Positions 59,101-64,000 of a stretch of 64,000 bases of DNA are shown here, piece by piece (positions within the stretch are counted from its first letter, which is position 1; every line of letters begins with the position of its first letter). The notes beneath the pieces were generated by a model. It did no database searches. It worked only from the letters and a program-made list of their open reading frames with translations, and was not told where the DNA came from. The position numbers were made by a program, and so were the translations under genes. The stretch is from the NCBI GenBank assembly GCA_003244105.1, contig QHBK01000003.1:62001-126000 (forward strand). The letters run 5' to 3'. This DNA is from Candidatus Eremiobacter antarcticus (GTDB lineage Bacteria; Vulcanimicrobiota; Vulcanimicrobiia; Eremiobacterales; Eremiobacteraceae).

Positions 59101-59890
59101 TGCCCGGTCCGTCGACGAGCTTCAGCCGGTCGATATACTGCGGTCCCAGCAGCGACATGGTCGAGCGGATCTCTTCGAAGTGCTCTTTGGAATCGATATA
59201 GACGGCCGTGACGTCGCTTGTGAGAAAGTCGCGCACGGACTTGAAGACCAAGTTGAGGTCCTTGTGCAGGAGCGCGGGCGCCGTTGCGCGCTTGTAGCTC
59301 TCCAGCATGCCGTGCCACAGACGCAGCTGCACGCCGAGATCGGCGATCAATTCCGCTTCGCTCACGTTGGCGGCGGCGGTGCGCACAATGGTGGCCATGC
59401 CCTCCGGCCGGACGCGGCGCATGATCTGCTTGAGACGCGCGCGTTCGTTAGCATCCTCGATGCGCGAGGAGACGCCCGAGTAGCGGCCGGTCGGCATCAG
59501 CACGAGAGAACGGCCGGGCAGGGAGATGTTGGTCGAGACGCGCGCGCCTTTCAGGCCGCGCGGCTCTTTGACGATCTGCACCAAGACGTCGCTGCCGACT
59601 TTCAGCAGCTCGTTGACGGTGTGGCCCTTGCGACGGTCGGTGATCTCCGTCTCGCCGATGTTGATGGGGTCGCGCATGATGTCGTCGACATACAGGAACG
59701 CGTTGCGGCCCAGACCGATGTTGACGAAGCACGCCCCCATGCCGGGGAGAACATTTTCGACTCGACCTTTATAGATCGATCCGATGACCTTTTCTTCGCG
59801 TTCGAAGTAGATCTCGGCGAGCGAGCCCTCTTCTAAAACGGCAACGCGGTTTTCCCATTCATCACATGAAATCAGAATCTCGGTTTTCAA
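56129..59890 (-). CDS. rng: RNase E/G with a very long disordered C-terminal region
   Basis: The protein has 1253 residues from a TTG at 59890 (AAGGTG 7 bases upstream). An S1 domain comes first (IGSIYKGRVENVLPGMGACFVNIG), then the RNase E/G catalytic core with VIDVNTGKFTGGRNLEDTI and IIVVDFIDM (metal Asp), a zinc-link SDCPYCTGLGSV, and a helical end near residue 590. Residues about 590 to 1253 are Arg, Pro, Ala and Glu-rich and disordered, with short repeats such as KQLYPPP and VRQLYPPP. It cuts AU-rich single-stranded RNA and matures rRNA; the tail probably docks partners or RNA. Confidence 0.94.
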   Translation of the reverse strand: MKTEILISCDEWENRVAVLEEGSLAEIYFEREEKVIGSIYKGRVENVLPGMGACFVNIGLGRNAFLYVDDIMRDPINIGETEITDRRKGHTVNELLKVGSDVLVQIVKEPRGLKGARVSTNISLPGRSLVLMPTGRYSGVSSRIEDANERARLKQIMRRVRPEGMATIVRTAAANVSEAELIADLGVQLRLWHGMLESYKRATAPALLHKDLNLVFKSVRDFLTSDVTAVYIDSKEHFEEIRSTMSLLGPQYIDRLKLVDGPGTLFAARGIDEELQKLLKPKIPLPSGGHLVLEHTEALTVIDVNTGKFTGGRNLEDTIVRTNIEAAAEIARQVRLRDIGGIIVVDFIDMTHERSREQVIGTLTESLRRDRTRSTIQVFSNLGLLEFTRKRVGKDLAGQLRSDCPYCTGLGSVMSSETVAIGVLRQIRTKRSNGARGKKFDVVTDPAVATQLLGWYHEELDRLMHDHDLEVRLFAEPQRHREQVLVEEARRLRSAPTAGSVLEVELLQVRLPNPASGVAVINGYLTEVKDAANGSGQTIRVKITGADDNMLRADLAEPLPLGQRRKRRERGHGKGVVGEAPIAPPAPAIARVAASAAGGDEDGAQRGGTAPQPSTQRPRRSQRVAFSLEEEEEDRTPPVRRPIKAALPEQTAARTSGQRPKTEPADRGRSRGGGGRRTPFQGGPRGHQKQPLIVGGDGDIDYESDAEEAALSVEPLEEVVLAPSEASDDAEATRRRRRRRGRGKGRGLEPGAAAAGGEDDAYDAYRQEGEREPVQRRAAPPAPARRTPEPTRREPARRSETGRAIASRRDDALSGGVRPTRPAISPRGGAPINAGRYSRVDRTPSFGRESVDELETVVDPRSGAQAPAAKRYGAVRQLYGKPVMAKPARPADDDFARGGTRQPADAASVRRPRPAQERQPLRGAASPRPSQSQTRQREPVADDYDADELDVVVTPKPAEAAHVEVLPSAGLRRARSDRAKPPERGRESGAVRERPARGTGYGGATLRTDPTSARPSDEGTLQPRQTTQRPRETAAPSDVAHPRAAGPQRGIPRPPRTDEHAASPSGLETSRPPDGGERRPPPRRDSRERGRPAPARREGPAVKQLYPPPNDGVETGSEQPAGKRAKAASRGALMRPADAPPVPKGKVRQLYPPPDVTAAPAAKPAEADTAVLSSLEDMDEDAGGISLGTGASDSSLFVSDAAELEERKARARERAQERRRQQGQDEPGAGESSSPNSESAPESSQESGDWPAF

Positions 59891-60329
59891 AACTGTGCAC
59901 CTTTTTCGCGGAAGAGCAAACAAACGCAAACCGCTGCCCGGCAAAACGCCGCGCGGCTGCGCGAGAGAACATCTCAGAAACCTTGGGTTGGAGGACGGCG
60001 CTGCGAGCGCTGCCCGGAAACGGCCTGCGCGTCATGCGTGACGCGGCCCGGCCGCGTTGTCGTGTCGTTTGATAAACCTTCATCCCCTCAAGGGATTGTC
60101 GGCCGCGAGCCTCTTACGGCTGTTCGTTTTCAGCGGTGAGCTCGAGCGGCGAGCAAAGAGCGGGGCCAGACTGCGGACGTCACCGGTGCGCGTACATCTC
60201 AACGACATTGCTGCCTAAGCAACGAAATCTGCGCTGCATTCCGCGGGGCATTCGCGCCCCCGGGAACCTCGATCCGTCGGGCTAAGGGCTCGTTCGGCGG
60301 CCGCTCGGCGCTCGCCTTTCGCACTGTTC
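59891..60329. other. Leader and intergenic region upstream of rng
   Basis: This 439-bp gap separates the RNase start from the rodA stop. It should hold the rng promoter and 5' leader (RNase E mRNAs often autoregulate through theirs), but I see no recognisable promoter pair, tRNA or known RNA motif. Confidence 0.4.
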
Positions 60330-61463
60330 TCACCGGGCCGCCCGTGGCGAAGGCTCGCCGAAGCTGATCTTATGACGCTGAAGGTGGATGTTCAGCAGCA
60401 CGCCCACCGCCATGAAGCACGTGATCAGGCTGGAGCCCCCATAGGAGATGAAGGGCAGGGGTATGCCCGTGACCGGCATGATGCCAACCGTCATGCCGAC
60501 GTTGATGAGCACGTGGAACAAGAACATCGACACGATGCCGACCGCGACCAGCAGGCCGTAACGATCGCGCGCCGCGCCCACGACGAACATCGCCGACAAC
60601 AAAAGCGCCGCGTACGCCCCGAGCAAGGAAACCGCGCCCAAAAAGCCCAGCTCCTCGCCGACCACGGTGAAGATGAAATCCGTAGCGTGCTCGGGCACGA
60701 ACCCCAATTGCGTCTGCGTGCCTGAGAACAGGCCCTTGCCCGTGAGCTGACCCGAGCCGATCGCGATCTTGGACTGCATGAGGCTCCAGCCCGCGCCCTG
60801 CGGATCGTACTTCGGATGCAAGAACACGAGCAGGCGCCGGCGCTGATAGCTCTTCAAGATGTAGGGCGACGCCGCTGTGAAAACGGCGACGGCTGTGAGA
60901 CCGGCTGCGTAGGCGGCGAAGTGCAGAAGATTCGGCAGCGCAAAGAAGAGCATCGCGCTCAGGATCAACACGAAGATCAACGCGCTGCCGAGATCGGGCT
61001 GTTTCAAGACCAGCAGCGCCGGCACCAGCGCCGCCGCGATGGGAGCGGCTAGGTCGCGCCAGCGCCGGTGGGTGCGCTTGGGATCGGCCAACACTGCTGC
61101 AAGCGACAGCGTGAGCAAAAGTTTGGCAGGCTCGGACGGCTGGAAGACGAGGGGTCCCACCCCGACCCAGCGTTGCGCGCCGAGGGCGGCGTGGCCCGCC
61201 ACGGCGACTGCTCCCAACATGAGCAGGTTCACGATGTAGATCGTCCATGCCCAGCGCTGCCACACGTGATAATCGATCAGCGCGAAGACGATCATGGCGG
61301 CGATGGCGACGATGAGATAAGCTGTTTGACGGTGATAATCGCCGGCGCCGTCCGGCGTATGGAGCGTCGCGCTTTTGATGATGATCAGCCCGAAGACGGA
61401 AAGCGCGACGGCGCACAACGCCAGGGGATAGTTGAGAGAGACGTACCAGGGGCGCTCGAGCAA
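60330..61463 (-). CDS. rodA: Rod-shape SEDS glycosyltransferase RodA
   Basis: The protein has 377 residues and about ten membrane helices. SEDS motifs: AALGAQRWVGVGPLVFQPSEPAK, VLKQPDLGSALIFV, IAIGSGQLTGKGLFSGTQTQ, FVPEHATDFIFTVVGEELG and GIPLPFISYGGSSLI. It polymerises glycan for the elongasome with a class B PBP. The catalytic Asp region is in the loop after helix 7. It follows minE by 8 bases, so the Min and elongation genes share an operon. Confidence 0.95.
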   Translation of the reverse strand: MLERPWYVSLNYPLALCAVALSVFGLIIIKSATLHTPDGAGDYHRQTAYLIVAIAAMIVFALIDYHVWQRWAWTIYIVNLLMLGAVAVAGHAALGAQRWVGVGPLVFQPSEPAKLLLTLSLAAVLADPKRTHRRWRDLAAPIAAALVPALLVLKQPDLGSALIFVLILSAMLFFALPNLLHFAAYAAGLTAVAVFTAASPYILKSYQRRRLLVFLHPKYDPQGAGWSLMQSKIAIGSGQLTGKGLFSGTQTQLGFVPEHATDFIFTVVGEELGFLGAVSLLGAYAALLLSAMFVVGAARDRYGLLVAVGIVSMFLFHVLINVGMTVGIMPVTGIPLPFISYGGSSLITCFMAVGVLLNIHLQRHKISFGEPSPRAAR

Positions 61464-61471
61464 AGGAAAGA

Positions 61472-62113
61472 CTAGTGCGGAGGGTCTTCCGCGGGCCTGC
61501 CGTCCGCACGCTCAACGTCGCCCAAGGGCGGCGATTCACCGTTGCGAACACCCTCAAACGGTGCAGCTTCCGACGCGCCGGCCTCGTCGAAGCGTTCTGC
61601 GCTCTTCGCTGCGGCGGTCACGTTGTCGAAGCTCGCAACCGGCTGACCGTTTGGGCCGTTGCGCGGGCTTCTGCGCCGGCGGCGTCGCCTCGACGGCACG
61701 TTCGCACCGTTCGTCCGGCCGATGCGCGCAGTTTCGTCAGGCGGTGACACACGAGAACGCGCGGGCTCATCAGCGTGAGCCGGCGGTTCGACAGCTACCT
61801 CGGTTTGGACCGCCGAAGGCATGCGTTCGACTGCGCCCTCGCTCCTGATCTGGTCGAGCGTCTTGACGTTATTGACGGGGATGTTCGCGAGCAGCATGAA
61901 ACGGCGCTCGGCATTTTCGAAGTGGACGTCCAACCCGCGCTCGTCAATCTCTAAATAGCGCTGCAGAACGCTGAGCATTTCCCCTTTCATGGCATCGAAC
62001 GTCTCAGGCGCAAGCGAGATTCGGTCTGACATCAGCACGAACCGCAGCCGGTCCTTGGCGAGGCTCTTGCTCGGTTCATCGCGGCGGAAGAACTTGGTGA
62101 GGAAATCGAGCAT
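61472..62113 (-). CDS. minE: MinE with long basic C-terminal extension
   Basis: The protein has 213 residues, more than twice the usual 85-90. Residues 1-80 are a standard MinE: MLDFLTKFF membrane helix, AKDRLRFVLMSDR contact helix, then MLSVLQRYLEIDERGLDVHF and LLANIPV. Residues 80-213 are an Ala/Pro/Glu-rich extension with a run of Arg (SRRRRRRRSP) and no recognisable domain. It drives MinD ATP turnover and MinCD oscillation. It is the third gene after two minD genes. Confidence 0.93.
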   Translation of the reverse strand: MLDFLTKFFRRDEPSKSLAKDRLRFVLMSDRISLAPETFDAMKGEMLSVLQRYLEIDERGLDVHFENAERRFMLLANIPVNNVKTLDQIRSEGAVERMPSAVQTEVAVEPPAHADEPARSRVSPPDETARIGRTNGANVPSRRRRRRRSPRNGPNGQPVASFDNVTAAAKSAERFDEAGASEAAPFEGVRNGESPPLGDVERADGRPAEDPPH

Positions 62114-62116
62114 TTC

Positions 62117-63109
62117 TTACGATCCTCGTGTGGAGCTGCGTTTGCCGAAGGGCAGGGAAGCGAACATGCGCGCAAACCAGGGAGAGCGATCGGACAGCGC
62201 CGGAATCGGCAGCGCTTCTCCCAACATCCGAGCCGCGATCCGCCGGAACGCAGCGCCGGTTTCCGAGCCGGCGATGTCCACCACGGGTGCGCCGCGGTTG
62301 GTCGCCACGATGACGTCTTTGTCGTCGGGGACGACGCCGATCAGCTCGAGCCGCAGGATGTCAAGGACGTCGTCGACGTTCAACATGGAACCGCGTTTGA
62401 CGAGCTGCGGCCTGATGCGGTTCAGGATCAATTTCGGCGCGATGGCGCCCGACAACAGGCCAGCGACGCGATCGGCGTCGCGCACGGCTGAAACCTCGGG
62501 CGTCGTGACGATGATGGCTTCTTGCGCTCCGGCGACGGCGTTGCGAAAGCCCTGTTCGATGCCGGCCGGACAATCGATGAGCACGAAGTCAAAGCGCTCC
62601 TGCAGCTCCGCAACGAGCGCTCTCATCGCTTCCGGCGCGATTTCGTCTTTGTCGCGGTTCTGCGCGGCCGGCAAGAGCGCGAGCATCTTCCGCACGCGAT
62701 CCCGCACAAGCGCTTCGTCGAGCGACGCGTGTCCTTCGATGACGTCGAGCGAGTGTTTGCGGATGCGGTTCTCCAAGCCCATGACGACATCGAGGTTGCG
62801 CAGGCCGACGTCTGCATCCACGACGACGACGCGTTTGCCGGCGTCGGCCAAGGCGGTGCCAAGATTGGCGGTCACCGTCGTCTTGCCCACGCCTCCCTTG
62901 CCTGAGGTTATGACGACTGCGCGGCCCAACTCGACGCAACGGTGCCGCGGACGCTCTTCGGCCGGCGCCTGTGGACTCACGCTAGCGCTCGGGTGTGCGG
63001 TATCGGGCTCGTTCCGGCTGGGCGCGACGGCGCTGCCGTCGAGCGTTTGGGCGGCCGCCTGCGCTTCAGACGCCGCGCTCGCGAGCTGCTGGTCGAGTTC
63101 GTTCCTCAT
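62117..63109 (-). CDS. Second MinD-family ATPase with N-terminal extension
   Basis: The protein has 330 residues. Residues 1-62 form a hydrophilic Ala/Pro-rich extension. The MinD core starts at AVVITSGKGGVGKTTVTANLG (deviant Walker A), then VDADVGLRNLDVVMGLENRI, DFVLIDCPAGIEQGFRNAV, TTPEVSAVRDADRVAGLL and LILNRIRPQLVKRG. The C-terminus SPWFARMFASLPFGKR has the amphipathic membrane-helix pattern. It lies between the standard minD and minE with gaps of 43 and 3 bases. It may form heterodimers with MinD or act as a separate positioner. Confidence 0.92.
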   Translation of the reverse strand: MRNELDQQLASAASEAQAAAQTLDGSAVAPSRNEPDTAHPSASVSPQAPAEERPRHRCVELGRAVVITSGKGGVGKTTVTANLGTALADAGKRVVVVDADVGLRNLDVVMGLENRIRKHSLDVIEGHASLDEALVRDRVRKMLALLPAAQNRDKDEIAPEAMRALVAELQERFDFVLIDCPAGIEQGFRNAVAGAQEAIIVTTPEVSAVRDADRVAGLLSGAIAPKLILNRIRPQLVKRGSMLNVDDVLDILRLELIGVVPDDKDVIVATNRGAPVVDIAGSETGAAFRRIAARMLGEALPIPALSDRSPWFARMFASLPFGKRSSTRGS

Positions 63110-63152
63110 GATCCGCCTTCCAGGCAGCCGCGCTGCGCGGCGTCTGCCTCCC

Positions 63153-63944
63153 TCATCGTAGACCGGCCATCATCTTGCGCAGTTGCAGCCAAAGACCGTC
63201 ATTGGGAAGCTCCACGTAGGGGATATCCTCTCCCAGCAACCGGCGCCCGATCGTGCTGTACACGGCGCCGAGACGCCGCGCGCCGTCCAGCACGACCGGC
63301 TGACCGCGATTGGTCGCGTCGATGATCTCTTCATCATCCGGCACGATGCCGAGGATCTCGCGCCCGAGGATCTCGCGCACGTCGTCGACGCTGAGCATAT
63401 CGCCGCTTTTCACCATCTCAGGGCGGATGCGATTGATCAGCACGCGCGCGCGCCGGCTGCCCAGCATTCCGAGGATGCGGTCCGCGTCGCGGATGGCGGC
63501 CACTTCGGGCATCGTGACGACGACGGCTTGGGACGCGCCTGCGATCGCATTGCGAAAGCCGTGCTCGATGCCCGCCGGACAGTCGATGAGCACCGCGTCG
63601 AACTGCCCGGCCAACGCATGCGTCATGTGTTCCATCTGCGATTCGCTGACCGATTCTTTCTCTTTGGTCTGCGCAGCCGGCAAGAGGTACAGGCCCGCGA
63701 TGCGCTTATCTTTGATCAGCGCCTGGCGGGGCTGGCAACGCCCTTCGATCACATCCACGACGTCGTAGACGATGCGCTTTTCCAAGCCCAGCACGAGATC
63801 GAGGTTGCGCAATCCGATGTCGGCATCGACGAGAACGACCTGCTTGCCGAGCTTCGCCAAGGCGGCGCCGATGTTGGCGGTGGTGGTCGTCTTCCCAACG
63901 CCGCCTTTCCCCGAGGTGACGACGAAAACGTTGGCGTCCATCAT
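63153..63944 (-). CDS. minD: Septum-site determining ATPase MinD
   Basis: The protein has 263 residues, the family length. VVTSGKGGVGKTTTTANIG, VDADIGLRNLDLVLGLEKRI, DAVLIDCPAGIEHGFRNAI, TMPEVAAIRDADRILGML and VLINRIRPEMVKSG. It ends with GLWLQLRKMMAGLR, the membrane-targeting amphipathic helix. It carries MinC to the membrane under MinE control. Its ATG overlaps the stop of the gene upstream (ATGA), read here as minC. Confidence 0.95.
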   Translation of the reverse strand: MMDANVFVVTSGKGGVGKTTTTANIGAALAKLGKQVVLVDADIGLRNLDLVLGLEKRIVYDVVDVIEGRCQPRQALIKDKRIAGLYLLPAAQTKEKESVSESQMEHMTHALAGQFDAVLIDCPAGIEHGFRNAIAGASQAVVVTMPEVAAIRDADRILGMLGSRRARVLINRIRPEMVKSGDMLSVDDVREILGREILGIVPDDEEIIDATNRGQPVVLDGARRLGAVYSTIGRRLLGEDIPYVELPNDGLWLQLRKMMAGLR

Positions 63945-64000
63945 GCGCTTCCGTGCGCTCGCGGCGAGCGCACCGCCGGCTCGATGACGATGCGGCCCTC
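63941..64000 (-). CDS. minC: C-terminal end of a gene, probably minC (cut by window edge)
   Basis: Only 19 codons and a TGA are visible. They read EGRIVIEPAVRSPRAHGSA. The phrase EGRIVIEP is like the end of MinC C-terminal domains, and the gene overlaps minD by 4 bases in the usual minC-minD order. The short stretch cannot prove identity. Confidence 0.5.
   Translation of the reverse strand, partial: EGRIVIEPAVRSPRAHGSA

Noticed and set aside
58055-59836. A 593-codon open frame on the plus strand, opposite the RNase E/G catalytic core
   Set aside because: It mirrors the codon structure of the well-supported RNase gene, has no recognisable motif and no start signals. GC-rich genes often leave such long antisense frames.
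1-64000. CRISPR arrays, tRNA or rRNA genes, insertion sequences, prophage
   Set aside because: I saw no spaced direct repeats, no tRNA cloverleaf consensus, no transposase or integrase motifs anywhere in the window.

Overview
The window is 64 kb of GC-rich bacterial chromosome, densely packed with protein genes. I see no rRNA, tRNA, CRISPR array, transposase or prophage. The gene content points to a diderm, free-living bacterium outside the well-studied phyla. It has MinCDE, TonB, a TlpA-like thioredoxin and PilT, which suggest a two-membrane cell. It also has PdxST, a SpoIIIAA/Ycf45-like R3H ATPase, a DUF1844 protein, a bifunctional-nuclease protein and a YaaO-type decarboxylase, which are common in Terrabacteria. 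An Eremiobacterota-like lineage would fit, but this is inference; no marker gene was aligned.

Layout. 1-8.2 kb: an SGNH-hydrolase-like lipoprotein cut by the window edge, a decayed multicopper-oxidase-like remnant, a cupredoxin, a TM-helix channel-like protein, a CcdA-like membrane protein with a TPR partner, a BolA/monothiol glutaredoxin pair and a CHASE3-SpoIIE phosphatase. 8.2-11.8 kb: a 23-residue lysine-rich peptide gene and, on the minus strand, a MoxR ATPase - CoxE (VWA) - two XdhC-like proteins cassette as used to mature CO dehydrogenase-type molybdenum enzymes. 11.8-19.7 kb: TlpA-like thioredoxin, lipoproteins, a DUF1858-Mrp fusion, and a complete livKHMGF amino-acid ABC importer. 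19.7-28.5 kb: a family B DNA polymerase followed by an O-methyltransferase and a beta-propeller protein, three secreted proteins of unknown role, and PolX.

28.5-36.9 kb: UppS with a membrane protein and a winged-helix regulator that share a palindromic operator; a class IV aminotransferase; a strong promoter driving a heavily structured leader and a 39-residue peptide; an HD-GYP-like membrane protein; a class A beta-lactamase-like protein; arginase; and a phosphate transporter (PiT) with its DUF47 partner. 36.9-44.9 kb: UPF0173 hydrolase, QueG, TonB, glutaredoxin, glutamate dehydrogenase, YchF, MscS, bifunctional nuclease and MTA phosphorylase. 45-52.3 kb, all minus: HolB-Tmk-R3H ATPase-decarboxylase operon, HNH nuclease with DUF1844 protein, and PdxST. 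52.6-64 kb: PilT; IspE with a nucleotidyltransferase; a gamma-carbonic-anhydrase-like protein; a giant RNase E/G; RodA; and a Min operon with two MinD proteins in tandem and a MinE with a long basic tail.

Most genes lie in operons with 4-base stop/start overlaps (ATGA or GTGA), so translational coupling is the rule. The least explained items are the promoter-leader-micropeptide unit at 31.5-31.9 kb, the lysine-rich micropeptide at 8.3 kb, the tandem MinD arrangement, and the CODH-maturation cassette without structural genes.
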